Assembly (NCBI GenBank): GCA_030426805.1
Contig: JAUHXU010000003.1
Coordinates: forward strand, 963,220-1,027,219
From: a bacterium
GTDB taxonomy: Bacteria > Planctomycetota > JAFGQW01
DNA: 64,000 nt
Reading direction: 5' to 3'
A program made the position numbers and the translations under genes. The notes under the pieces are model-generated. The model was not told the DNA's origin. It did not search any database and saw only the letters and a list, made by a program, of their open reading frames with translations. Shown piece by piece: positions 7,311 to 17,300 of the stretch; within the stretch, counting starts at the first letter, position 1; each line of letters begins with the position of its first letter.

Positions 7311-10300
7311 CGTTCCTCGCCCTTCCACTCGTCGATCGACGCCCGCACGTCGTCCCAGATCACTTCGGCGATCGCACGGCCCCGTTCCGAGAGCGTCTCG
7401 AGTTCCGTGGGCTCGCGAACCGGCGCGAGCGCGGGGTCCATGAGCAGGGCCCGAAGCCGATCGACCGCGACCCGTCGCTGAAAGGCGTTCCCTTCACACG
7501 CGGTTTCGAGTCGCTCGACGGTGCGCCGGAGCCAGCCGAGGATCGCGTCGCGCCAGCGGGCTGGCGGATCCGCCATCGCTCGCTCGATCGCGACGATCGC
7601 CGCGGGTCCCGCCGCCCCACCCATGAAGCGCTGGTGGGCGAGACGGGCGAGCACACCGCGTTCCGCCGCGGTCGGTGACTCCTCGCCCGCGACGATTGCG
7701 TCGAGCTTCGCGACGCGCTTCGCGAGGACCTCGAACTCCTCGGCCTGCCGTTTTCGGCTCGGCGGCTTTCCGCCAGTGAGCGCGAGCGCTTTCCTGCTCC
7801 ACGAGAGGGCGCGTCGAAACGCACCGATGTCGCGATACGCATTCGCGAGCGCGAAGAAGGCTCCCGGGTGGTTCGGCTCGACCCGCGTCGCGCGTTCCAG
7901 GATCGGAATCGCGTCGAGGGGTGCTCTCAGATCGCGACGGAGGACGACGCCGAGGTTCGAGAGCGCGATGCCGTTGCCCGGGTTCTCGCGAAGCGCATTG
8001 CGGTAGGCGTCGACGGCCTCCTCGAATTTCCCGCTCTGCTCCAGTGCGCAACCGAGGTTCGTCCACACCCCGCCTCGCTCGGGCGCGATCGGGGCCGCGA
8101 GCGCCGCGCGAAGAGCGGACAGCGCGGATTCGAGTCTTCCCGTGCGATTTGATGCGAGGAACGCCCACCCGAGATTCCCGAGGAAAACCCCGTTGTCGGG
8201 GGCCAGATCGCGGGCCTTCCGGAGTGCGTCGATCGCGTCGTCGGGGCGCTCGGCCCGGAGGTAGGCCTCGCCGAGTGCGTTCCAGAGGTGGGGATTGCGG
8301 TCGGCACGCTCGCCCCCCGCGCGCATCTCGCGCTTCCCCTCCTCGATCCGCCCACGCCGAAGCAGCGCGTCGACGAGGACGACCCGAGCGTTCTCGTCGT
8401 CCGGCCGTCGCTTGACCCAGCGTCGTGCGAAATCCGTGAGGTCGCCGAGTCGGCCCGCCTGGTAATACGAGGCCGCGAGGTTCCGAGGCACTTCGGGAAG
8501 GTGCGGCCCCCGCGTGAACGCGAACTCCAGGTGCGGGATCGCTTCGACGGCGCGCCCGAGCTCGAGCAGCACCCAGCCGTGGATCACCCGGTGCATCCAG
8601 TCTTCGGGGTCGCCCCGGACCGCGCGCGTCGAGTGCTCCAGCGCCTCTTCGAGGCGACGCTGCTCGCGGCGGACGTGCGCCATGACCGTGTGGTAGTGCG
8701 CGTGGTTCGGTGATGCTTCGAGCCCCTTGGCGATCAGGTCGGCCGCCTCGTCGAAGCGACCGGCGGAACGCAGCGAGTGCGCGTAGTCGACGCGCAGCGG
8801 CGGCGAATCGGGGTCCAGGTCGAGCGCGCGAGCGTACGCGCGCGCGGCCTCGTCGTCTCGGTCCAGGAGGTCGAGCGCCCGGGCGAGTCGACCGTGGGTG
8901 TCGGCGCGGTCGTCGCCGAGCTCGATCGCCCGTCGAAGGACCGGGATCGCTGCCGCATTTTGGCCGCAAATTGCGAGCGTACTCCCCAGAATCGCGTGGG
9001 CGCGGCCATCGTTCGGCTTGATCACGACAGGCCGCCGTGCGGCCGCGATCGCGGCGTCGACGCGACCGAGGCGGAGGTGCGCCAGCGCGAGCATGCGCCA
9101 CGACTCGAGCCGCGCGGGCGTGCGCTCGGCGTCTTCGCGGAGCAACGCGCAGGCGCGTTCGAATGCCGTCTTCGCGAGTTCCGTATCGCCGACTGTCTCC
9201 CAGGCATCGGCTGCCGCCCCGACCAGGTGGCCTTCGTCCGGCCAACGGGCGAAGAACGCGCGCGCGACGCGCCGCAGCAAGCGGGCGTCGTCGGATCCCG
9301 AGGCGCACTGCCGAAGCAGGCTGAGGGCCTGCGCGCGGGGCGGGTCGGTCAGAAGCGCGCGTTCGCAGAGAACCGTCATCTGCTGCATCGTCGGCCGCGG
9401 AGCGCTCCAGGCTGCATCGGACGTGAAGCGGTAACCGCCCAATCCGTATGCTGCGTAGAAGAAGTCGAGACCGGCCACTGGCGGCCCGGTCCGCTCTGCG
9501 ACCCGCTGGGCTTCGTCCTCGCGGCCGAGCGCCTGGAGCGAGACGCAACGAAGCTGGGCGAGGCCGTTCGGCTCGACCGCTTCGCGCGCCGCCGCCAGCC
9601 GATCGAGAAACGCGAGGCACGCGTCGGGACCCGATGTCCGCAGTCGCCGGTAGGCTTCGGTCGCCTGCGCCTCGACGAAGTCGGGTGCGATCTCGAGCGC
9701 CTTCGCGAGGGTCGCGGCGCAGTCGTCCAGTCGTTGCGCGATCCAGGCGAGCACCGCGTCGTCGACGAGCCGGCGTGCGGTCTCTATACGGGCCGCCTTA
9801 CGCTCGCGCTCGAGCCGCGGCGCAATCGACCACAGGTAGCCGCCGAGCGCGCCCGCCGCCGGCACGCCGAGCGCGAGGACGATGGCCAGCGCCGCGCGCG
9901 CCGGACGTCGCTTCGCGTAACGAACGGCCCGGCCGAACCAGCCGACCGGGCGGGCGTCGACGGCCCGCCCCTCGCGCACGCGCCGCAGGTCGTCGGCGAA
10001 CGCGGCGGCGGTAGGGTAGCGGCGCGTACGGTCCTTCTCGAGCGCCTTCAGCACGACGGTCGCCAGATCGACCGAGATCTTGGGGTCGTACGTGCGCGGG
10101 CTCGGCGGTTCGCGGTACTGGATCGCCTCGTACATCGCCTGCCGGGTCGGCGCCTCGAACGGACGACGGCCGGTCAGACACTCGTAGAGCGTCACGCCGA
10201 GCGAGAAGACGTCCGTGCGCCGGTCGATCCGGATGCGTTGCGCCATCAGCTGCTCGGGGCTCATATACGCGGGCGTGCCGAACAAGTCGCCGGTCTGGGT

Positions 10301-11071
10301 CAGCGAGATCAGCGCACCGGCCTCGTCGCCGGCGAGCCCGAAGTCGACGAGGATCGGATCGCCGGCGTCGGTGACGAGGATGTTGCCGGGCTTGACGTCG
10401 CGGTGGACGATGCCGGCTTCGTGTGCCGCGTGCAGCGCGCGCGCGACTCGTTCGATCAGCCGAAGCACATCGCTGCGTGGTGTGTGTCGATCACGCGGCG
10501 GCTCGTCGTCGTCGGACTCGCCGGTGAGGTCGAGGTAGTCGAGCGAGATGGCGCCGCGCCCCTCGCCCGACAGCGATGCGAGCGTGGTCCCCTCGACGTA
10601 TTGCATCGCGATGAACGCGACGCCGCGCTCGATGCCGGCGTCGAAGACCGGGCAGATCCCCGGGTGGTCGAGCTTCGACGCGACCGCCGCCTCGCGCCGG
10701 AAACGACGGATGAGGGCCTCGGATGCGGGGCCGAACGCGCGGAGCACCTTGAGCGCGACGGGGCGGCCGAGTCGCGTGTCCTCGGCGAGGTAGACGACCG
10801 CCTGGCCGCCGCGCCCGATCTCGCGGATCGGTCGATACGGCCCGATCGGCTCGAGCGTGCCCGCACCGCCAGGACCGGTGACCGGCGTCTCGAAGCCGCT
10901 CGCGCGTACCTCCGCGAAGCGGCGGCGGATCGTCGGCGCGTGTCCGGGGTGGGCATCGCACAGCGCGTCGATCGCATCGGCGTGGAAGCGCTCCATGCGA
11001 TCGAGACACGCGGCGACGACCTCGGACGTGGCGTCGTTGCCCGACGTCTCGTAGCGATCCATCTGCGTCAT
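7307..11071 (-). CDS. Ser/Thr protein kinase with TPR-rich C-terminal region
   Basis: 1254 residues, start supported by GGAG before the ATG. Kinase domain about 78-370: GRGGQAVVY (86-94), K108, HRDVKPGN (223-230), DFGLA (243-247), GTPAYMSPEQL. A transmembrane helix lies at about 392-412. The remaining 840 residues hold many helical TPR-type repeats (for example NDGRAHAILGSTLAICGQNA, NPHLWNALGEAYLRAERPDDA, NGIALSNLGVVLRR), expected to bind partner proteins. It is divergent from an ECF sigma gene 143 bp away and translationally coupled to the second kinase gene by a 4-bp overlap. Planctomycetal ECF sigma factors are known to occur beside Ser/Thr kinases, so the adjacent sigma factor is the first candidate substrate. 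Confidence 0.92.
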   Translation of the reverse strand: MTQMDRYETSGNDATSEVVAACLDRMERFHADAIDALCDAHPGHAPTIRRRFAEVRASGFETPVTGPGGAGTLEPIGPYRPIREIGRGGQAVVYLAEDTRLGRPVALKVLRAFGPASEALIRRFRREAAVASKLDHPGICPVFDAGIERGVAFIAMQYVEGTTLASLSGEGRGAISLDYLDLTGESDDDEPPRDRHTPRSDVLRLIERVARALHAAHEAGIVHRDVKPGNILVTDAGDPILVDFGLAGDEAGALISLTQTGDLFGTPAYMSPEQLMAQRIRIDRRTDVFSLGVTLYECLTGRRPFEAPTRQAMYEAIQYREPPSPRTYDPKISVDLATVVLKALEKDRTRRYPTAAAFADDLRRVREGRAVDARPVGWFGRAVRYAKRRPARAALAIVLALGVPAAGALGGYLWSIAPRLERERKAARIETARRLVDDAVLAWIAQRLDDCAATLAKALEIAPDFVEAQATEAYRRLRTSGPDACLAFLDRLAAAREAVEPNGLAQLRCVSLQALGREDEAQRVAERTGPPVAGLDFFYAAYGLGGYRFTSDAAWSAPRPTMQQMTVLCERALLTDPPRAQALSLLRQCASGSDDARLLRRVARAFFARWPDEGHLVGAAADAWETVGDTELAKTAFERACALLREDAERTPARLESWRMLALAHLRLGRVDAAIAAARRPVVIKPNDGRAHAILGSTLAICGQNAAAIPVLRRAIELGDDRADTHGRLARALDLLDRDDEAARAYARALDLDPDSPPLRVDYAHSLRSAGRFDEAADLIAKGLEASPNHAHYHTVMAHVRREQRRLEEALEHSTRAVRGDPEDWMHRVIHGWVLLELGRAVEAIPHLEFAFTRGPHLPEVPRNLAASYYQAGRLGDLTDFARRWVKRRPDDENARVVLVDALLRRGRIEEGKREMRAGGERADRNPHLWNALGEAYLRAERPDDAIDALRKARDLAPDNGVFLGNLGWAFLASNRTGRLESALSALRAALAAPIAPERGGVWTNLGCALEQSGKFEEAVDAYRNALRENPGNGIALSNLGVVLRRDLRAPLDAIPILERATRVEPNHPGAFFALANAYRDIGAFRRALSWSRKALALTGGKPPSRKRQAEEFEVLAKRVAKLDAIVAGEESPTAAERGVLARLAHQRFMGGAAGPAAIVAIERAMADPPARWRDAILGWLRRTVERLETACEGNAFQRRVAVDRLRALLMDPALAPVREPTELETLSERGRAIAEVIWDDVRASIDEWKGEER

Positions 11072-11173
11072 CCGACCGATCTCCGGGACCCGACTCTACC
11101 GGTTCGCCCGGTTCCGGGCCACCGCTTGGCCGATGGGATCGCCGCGCCGGAACGATCGCCGGATCCGAGAAAA

Positions 11174-11211
11174 GCGCGGAACGCGAAGTGGATAGAGCGG
11201 TATCATCGCCG
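11174..11211 (+). promoter_or_regulatory. promoter of ECF sigma gene, shared 38-bp block
   Basis: This 38-bp block matches 12901-12938 at 34 of 38 positions. It contains a -10-like TATCAT at 11201-11206 preceded by GAGCGG, and GGAACG at 11178-11183 in the -35 position (17-nt spacer). The ATG of the sigma gene begins 9 nt after the end of TATCAT, so transcription would start at or within 1-2 nt of the start codon. Confidence 0.55.
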
Positions 11212-11214
11212 TCG

Positions 11215-11760
11215 ATGAGCGACCGGGTGGACGAACGACTCGCCGAGCACTTGCCCGCCGTTCGCGCTTACATTCGACTCCGGATGGGCGCGCGCGTGCG
11301 GCGCTGGGAGACCGAATCGGACATCGCGCAGTCGGTGTGCCGGGAGGCGCTGGCCGGCATCGACCGGATCGAATACCGCGGCCCGGCGGAGCTGCGACAC
11401 TGGCTCTTCCAGGCCGCGCTGCGCAAGATCGTCGAGAAGGACCGGTTCCTGCGCGCCGAGAAACGCGACGTCGACCTCGTGCGCACGAACGCGGTTCGCC
11501 CCGGTGACGACGAGTCGGTCCGCGACGTCTGCCGATCGCTCGCCGGCCCGAGCCAGGTCGCGATCGGCCGCGAGGCGCTCGAGCGAATCGAGTCCGCGCT
11601 CGATGACATGGCCGACATCGAGCGCGAAGTCGTGCTCCGGTCGCGGCTCGCCGGGCAATCGACGGCGGAGATCGCCGAGGCGTTGGATCGGACCGAGGCC
11701 GCGATCCGCGGCGTTCGGACCCGCGCACTCGTGAAGCTCGCGGCGAAGCTCGCCGAATGA
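11215..11760 (+). CDS. ECF-type RNA polymerase sigma factor
   Basis: 181 residues from the ATG at 11215; an in-frame GTG at 11188 would lie upstream of the promoter-like TATCAT and is rejected. Region 2 is visible as TESDIAQSVCREALAGIDRIEYRGPAELRHWLFQAALRKI and region 4 as a helix-turn-helix around LDDMADIEREVVLRSRLAG.STAEIAEALDRTEAAIRGVRTRAL. No anti-sigma factor gene is adjacent; instead a large kinase gene is divergent, which fits the kinase-linked ECF groups of Planctomycetota. The lack of a ribosome site and the close TATCAT suggest a leaderless mRNA. Confidence 0.88.
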   Translation: MSDRVDERLAEHLPAVRAYIRLRMGARVRRWETESDIAQSVCREALAGIDRIEYRGPAELRHWLFQAALRKIVEKDRFLRAEKRDVDLVRTNAVRPGDDESVRDVCRSLAGPSQVAIGREALERIESALDDMADIEREVVLRSRLAGQSTAEIAEALDRTEAAIRGVRTRALVKLAAKLAE

Positions 11761-11776
11761 TCGTCGGGGACTCCGG

Positions 11777-12796
11777 TCAGAACCCCGGCCACACGGCGAT
11801 GTCGTCGAACCAAGCCGAACCCTCGCCGGCCCAGAACTGGATCCACGCGATGCTGTCCTCGAAGCCGAGCGTCGGGGCCGTGACCGTCGCATAGGGCTGG
11901 TCGTTGACGTGGCAGATCACGCGAGCCGAGGTCAGGTCGATCCGCGTGTAGCGGAGCCGTACCTTCTGCCACGTCATCAGCGGCAGCGGACTGGCCGCGA
12001 CCGACTGGCCCAGGATGCGCACAGCACCGCTCTGGCCGACTGCGATCAGGTTGCGCGCCGGGTTCGCCCACGCCGCTTGGCGTTGCAAGGTCACGTAGAT
12101 CCGCCCGTCCATGTGGCAGCCCGACGTGGCCTCGTTGCCGGCGCGGACCTTCATCTCCACCGTGAAGTCGTTCGCGTATCGCTGCGCGATCGGGTCGATC
12201 GGATGCGACGACAGTGCCGCCCAGCAACCACCGATCGCGCCGAACTGTGAGAGCGACTTCGAACCGCTCGCGGCGGTCGCGCTCGTGATGTCGATTTGCG
12301 TGTTGCCGCCGCCGTGCCGCCATGCCCCGGACGGGAGTTGCCACGGACCGATCGGGTAGGTCTCGAAGCCCTCCTGCCAGAGTGGCAGCTGCCCGCCGAC
12401 ACGAATCGACGCGACGTTGGAGACGTCGATCGTCGACGGCGTCGCGATCGCGCCCTGGAGGAAGACGGCGAGCCCGGCGAGTTGCGGCACGAGGAGGGTG
12501 CGGCCGTAGCGACCCATCGCACTCGTGCTCGTCCCGCCGACCTCGATCGGGACGAACGGCGGCGTGATCCACAACACGCCGATCGGCGTCGGGGTCGGTG
12601 CGAATCCGAGACTCGCGAGCAGGAACACCGCACCACCGGCCGGCCCGCGAAGCTCGACGTCGATCCGGTTCGCCTGCGGCGTCGGGTCGACGAAGAGGAA
12701 TGCGTTCCCGCTCCGCGGCCCGAACGGGGATTGCGCGGTCGCGCCGGCCGCGAGCAGCGTCACGAGCACCGCACAACGAATGTCGAGTCGTCTCAT
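11777..12796 (-). CDS. secreted protein with laminin/concanavalin-like C-terminal domain
   Basis: 339 residues. Start at 12796 (MRRLDIRCAVLVTLLAAGATAQ, signal peptide; GGAGAG upstream). Residues from about 30 to 135 resemble, in reverse order of the usual layout, the module that other secreted proteins here carry at the C-terminus (VFLLASLGFAPTPTPIG, FVPIEVGGTST, IATPSTIDVSNVASIRV). From WQEGFETYPIGPWQLPSGAW onward the protein looks like a jelly-roll domain that typically binds carbohydrate, ending in DSIAWIQFWAGEGSAWFDDIAVWPGF. It converges on the ECF sigma gene, 16 bp apart. A surface or extracellular binding role is likely. Confidence 0.6.
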   Translation of the reverse strand: MRRLDIRCAVLVTLLAAGATAQSPFGPRSGNAFLFVDPTPQANRIDVELRGPAGGAVFLLASLGFAPTPTPIGVLWITPPFVPIEVGGTSTSAMGRYGRTLLVPQLAGLAVFLQGAIATPSTIDVSNVASIRVGGQLPLWQEGFETYPIGPWQLPSGAWRHGGGNTQIDITSATAASGSKSLSQFGAIGGCWAALSSHPIDPIAQRYANDFTVEMKVRAGNEATSGCHMDGRIYVTLQRQAAWANPARNLIAVGQSGAVRILGQSVAASPLPLMTWQKVRLRYTRIDLTSARVICHVNDQPYATVTAPTLGFEDSIAWIQFWAGEGSAWFDDIAVWPGF

Positions 12797-12900
12797 CGAT
12801 CGGTCTCTCCGGGTCAGGGTTGCCCCGTATTGTCGGATGGCGCCTGCGTGTGACCGGTTTTTCGCGATCCGCGGCATCCGGCCGAGAACCCGGGAAAAAG

Positions 12901-12938
12901 GCGCGGAGCGCGACGTCGATCGAGCGGTATCATCGCCG
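12901..12938 (+). promoter_or_regulatory. promoter candidate, second copy of the 38-bp block
   Basis: 34 of 38 bases match the block in front of the ECF sigma gene at 11174-11211, including GAGCGGTATCATCGCCG. TATCAT is at 12928-12933 and GGAGCG is 17 nt further upstream. It points at the secreted protein gene starting at 13087, leaving a leader of about 145 nt. Confidence 0.5.
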
Positions 12939-13086
12939 CCGACGCGACCGAGCGGAAGGATCGTCGGATTTCGGTCACAGGAGGGGGGCCGCGCGCCAAT
13001 GAACCGGCGGCCCGGCGACATCGTGACCGGCGGCAATGGCGCCGCAGGCAGATCGCCAGCGACACGAGACGACAGGATGGCCGGAC

Positions 13087-14325
13087 ATGACCCAGACGAC
13101 CGATCGGCGACAGCCCTTCGCCGCCGCAGCGCGGAACCTCGCGCTCGCCTTCGTGCTGTGGACCCCGCTCGCGAGCGCCCAGGTCTCGCCCGGGGACTTC
13201 ATCGGCGCGTGCGTCGACAACTCGGTCGACGTGATCTACGCGAACACGCCCGGCACGAATACGGTCCGAACGATCACGTCGTTCTCGACGCCGTCGGTGC
13301 TTCGCGCGGTCGTGATCGGTGCCGACAACGCGACCCTCTACGCCGGGATGGCGCAGCAGATCGTCGGCGTCGCACCGGGCGGATCGCCGAAGACCGTGCT
13401 CAACGGCTTGCCGTTCGGCGTCTTCGTCGGCGAGATGCAGCTCGACGAGGACGGGCGCATCCTCGTCTCGACGGGGGCGAACTACCAGCAGCGCGACGGC
13501 GGCGTGTTCCGACTCGATCCGGTCACGCGTGTGATGACGACCGTCATCGCGAACATCGCGCCGCAAGGCATCGCGTTCGATCGCCGTAACGGCGACGTGC
13601 TCGTCGCCGACATGTACGTCGCGAACCAGAGCGCGATCCTGCGTGTGAAGCGCGACGGCACGGTCGCGACGGTCGCGACGATTCCGCTGCGACCGTTCGA
13701 TCTCGAATACGATCCGACGACCGGTGACACGATGTTCGGCACGCAGGGGACGATCTTCCGGCTCGACCGCGCCAGCAACGTCACGACGTTCGCGACCAAC
13801 ACGTTCATCGTGGGGACGATGCACGTCTACGAGGACGGCCGGCTCGTCTACGGGATGAGTGGACGCATCTTCGAGTACGACCGGGCGGGGCTTCTGACCG
13901 CGACGATCTACACGGGCTCGGCCGCGTGGCACAGCCTGACGGTCGCCGACGAACACAACGTGTGGGGGCAGGCTGCGCCGCGCGTCGGCACGACGTTCCC
14001 GCTCAGCATCCGATTCGCCGGCGCACCCGGCAAGGCCTACGTCGCGGCGGCGTCGTTCGCGTCGACGCCCGGCATCCGCGTCGGCGGCCGCACGATACCG
14101 CTCGCCGTCGACGGCCTGTTCGTCGCGAGCCGAAACCTGCCGACGGTGTTCCAGGGCTTCAGCGGCGTGCTCGATGCGAACGGTGCGGCCGCCGCGTCCG
14201 TCGCGATCCCGTCGGTCGCCGCCCTTCGCGGCACGCGCGTCTTCTTCGCGGCGATCGCACTCGATCCGGCCGCTCCGGGCGGCGTGGCCTACGCGTCGCG
14301 CGAGTATGGTGTCGAGATCCGGTAG
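13087..14325 (+). CDS. secreted propeller-like protein with shared C-terminal module
   Basis: 412 residues. The ATG at 13087 has AGGATGG upstream and begins a long signal peptide ending near LASAQ; an in-frame ATG at 13036 gives a poorer leader. The body holds propeller-type strands (MQLDEDGRILVSTGANY, DRRNGDVLVADMYV, LEYDPTTGDTMFGTQGT, MHVYEDGRLVYGM). The C-terminal 110 residues, from APGKAYVAAASFASTPGIRVGGR through GVLDANGAAAASVAIPS to LDPAAPGGVAYAS, are the shared module. A TPR kinase gene follows 12 bp downstream on the same strand, so the two are probably co-transcribed. Confidence 0.75.
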   Translation: MTQTTDRRQPFAAAARNLALAFVLWTPLASAQVSPGDFIGACVDNSVDVIYANTPGTNTVRTITSFSTPSVLRAVVIGADNATLYAGMAQQIVGVAPGGSPKTVLNGLPFGVFVGEMQLDEDGRILVSTGANYQQRDGGVFRLDPVTRVMTTVIANIAPQGIAFDRRNGDVLVADMYVANQSAILRVKRDGTVATVATIPLRPFDLEYDPTTGDTMFGTQGTIFRLDRASNVTTFATNTFIVGTMHVYEDGRLVYGMSGRIFEYDRAGLLTATIYTGSAAWHSLTVADEHNVWGQAAPRVGTTFPLSIRFAGAPGKAYVAAASFASTPGIRVGGRTIPLAVDGLFVASRNLPTVFQGFSGVLDANGAAAASVAIPSVAALRGTRVFFAAIALDPAAPGGVAYASREYGVEIR

Positions 14326-14337
14326 CGGCGCGCGACG

Positions 14338-17300
14338 ATGAGTCACGCCGAGCAGATCGACCGCGAAGAGTTCCGATTTCTCGTCCGGCTGACCGAGGAT
14401 CGCGCCGCCGGCCGCATTCGTCCGGTCGAGGACTACGTCGCGGAGTTTCCCGCGTTGCCCGATCGGATCCGCGCGCGATACGCGGAGCTGTCGGCGACGT
14501 CGGACCTCGACGAGCGGATCGACCACTACCGAGTGATCGAGTCGATCGCGCGCGGTGGGCAGGGGCGCGTCTGGCTCGCCGAGGATACCCGTCTCGGCCG
14601 ACGCGTCGCGATCAAGGTGCTCGACTCGCTGCTGCCGTCGAGCGACCGGGAACGACAACGCTTCGCGCGCGAGGTCGACGCGATATCCACACTCGATCAC
14701 CCGGGCATCTGCCCGATCTACGACGTCGGCGAGCACGACGGGCGCCCGTACTTCGCGATGCGCTACGTCGAGGGGGAGAGCTTCGCGGCGAGTATCGACC
14801 ACGCGCGGCGGTCTCGCGACGAGGGCGACGCGGACTCGACGACGACTGGGCGACGCGGCCGGGAACACGTCCGTCGCGTTGTCGAGATCGTCGAGCGCGT
14901 CGCGCGCGCGCTGGACGTCGCGCACGAGGCCGGACTCGTGCACCGTGACGTGAAACCGGCGAACATCATGGTCACCGAGCACGACGAGCCGGTCGTCCTC
15001 GACTTCGGGCTCGCGCAGTTCGAATCGCCCGACGGTGCGACGCTGACCCGCCGCGGCGAGGTGCTCGGCACGCCGGTCTACATGTCGCCGGAGCAGATCG
15101 AGCCGAAGCGTGGTCGCGTCGACAGACGGGCGGACGTGTATGCGTTGGGGGTCACGCTCTTCGAGGCGCTGACGCTCGAGCGGCCGTTTCGCGCCGCGAC
15201 CGTCGATGCGCTGTTCAGTGCGATCCTCCGCGACGTGCCGCCCGATCCGCGGCGCGTGAACCGGTCGATTCCGAAGGACTTGGCGACCGTGATCGGCGCC
15301 GCGCTCGAGAAGGACCCGAACCGCCGCTACGCGAGTGCCGGCGCGCTTGCCGACGACCTGGGCCACGTGTTGCGGGGCGAGCCGATCGAGGTCCGACCGC
15401 CGGGCGTATTGACGCGGCTCGCACGGTGGGTCGGTCGGCGGCCCGCAGTCGCCGCGGTGTGGGCGTTGCTCGCGGTCGGCGTGCCGGTGGTCGGCGTCCT
15501 CGGCGGCTATTGGATCGCGACGCGGGACGATGTTGCGGCGGCAGAAGATGCGGCGAGACGGCGAGTCGTCGAACGCCACCTCGGTCAGGCACTGCTCGCG
15601 CGCCAGGAGAGGCGGCTCGAGGCCGCGCGTGCCGCGCTGGACGCAGCGCGCGCGATCGCGCCCGACGAGCCCGAGGTCGTCGCGCTCGACGCCGACCTGA
15701 CGCGCCGCGGCGGCGGCGCCCACCGCGACCTCGAACGAGAAGCGCTCGCCGCGAGCGCTTCGCAACCGACCACCGCGGCCGGGTTCTTCTTCGCCGCACT
15801 CGCCGCGCAGGCCGAGGCCGACGAGATCGATCGCAAGCGACTCGAGGACGCACTCGATGCGTCGCGGAGCGCGGTGCTCGCCGCGCCCGCCCCCCGGCTC
15901 GTCTACCACGTGCTCGTCGTCGAGATCGCGCAGCTGCTCGGCGACGCGGCGACGGCGCTCCGGACCGCACGGGCCGCGGTGCTCCGCTGGCCCGACGAGC
16001 CGGTCGCGTGGTCGGCGATGGGCATCGCGCACGCGACCCTCGGGGCGGGCGATCGTGCGATCGAGGCGTTCGAACGGGCCCGAGCGCTCGACCCCGATTC
16101 GCACGCGATTCGCCGGCGGCTCGCGGAGACGCTCGACCGGTTTGGTGCGGGAAAGCGGGCGATCGAGCACTACCGCGCTGCGTCGCGGCTCGCCAAAGAG
16201 GCGGCCACGCGCGCCGGTTCGCCCGCGAGCGCGTCGCGGCTTCGCGCGGAAGCCGCGGTCCTGCGCGCGGCGTCGCACGCGTGTGACCGAGACGCCGACG
16301 CTGCACGCGACGCGTTGCTCGCCGCATGCGACGCGGACGCGTCGGTCGGCCGGCGCGGGCTTCGGGACGCAGTGGGTCGGCTCCTCGCCGCGGGCGCGCA
16401 TGGCGAAGCCGAGACCGTCGTCGATGCGGCGATCGGGCGTTTCGACGACGACCCGACGTTGCGCGAATACCGCGGCATGATCCGCCTCGCGCGCGGCGAC
16501 GCGACGGCCGCGCTGCCGGACCTCGAGTTCGCGGCCGAACGAGCGGCCCGTTCGGAGACCGCATGGGGCAACCTGTCCCACGCGCTTCTCGTTCTGCGCC
16601 GATTCGACGACGCGATCGCCGCGGCGCGTCGTGGCCTCGCCCTCGCTTCCGATCGTGCGGAGCTCCACTACAATCTCGGCAAGGGGTTCGAGGGGACGTA
16701 TCGCTGGAAGGAAGCGGCGGACGCGTTCCGGATGGCGACGCGCTTGGCGCCGAAGGACATCGACGCCCACACGGCGCTCGCGAACGCGTTGATCCGACTC
16801 GAGGACCTCGACGGGGCGGTGCAGGTCGGGGAACGACTCGCCGAACTCCGCCCCGACGACCCGGAGATCCTCGCCGGACTCGCGCACACGCTCGGGATCG
16901 CGGGTCGCCCGCGGCGCGCGAAGGTCATCCTCGACCGCTGCATCGCGACCGGCGCGGCGCCGGAGGCTGCGCGCAACATGCTCGCCGGTACCGCGCAACT
17001 CGCCGCTGCGGCCGAGCGCCTCGAAGCGGCGCTCGCCGATCCCTCGGCGTCCCTCGAACCGGACATGATCCAGGCGTTCGACGTGATCCTCGATCGGCGT
17101 CGCGAGCACACGACGGCGGCGCGGTTGTGGCGGCGCTTCTTCGACGACTCGGCCGACCCCGGTAACCCCCACTATTCCGTCTGTTGCTACATGGCCGCGC
17201 GACGCTGTGCGATCGCGGCGCTCGGCCGCGGGAAGGATGCGGTGCCTGAAGACCGCGACGCGTGGAGCGAGGAGGCGCTCGAACGGCTCGACGGCCTTCT

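Noticed and set aside
8777..11218. An 813-codon open frame on the plus strand
   Set aside because: It lies antisense to the TPR kinase and shows no domain motif; the kinase frame carries all catalytic residues.
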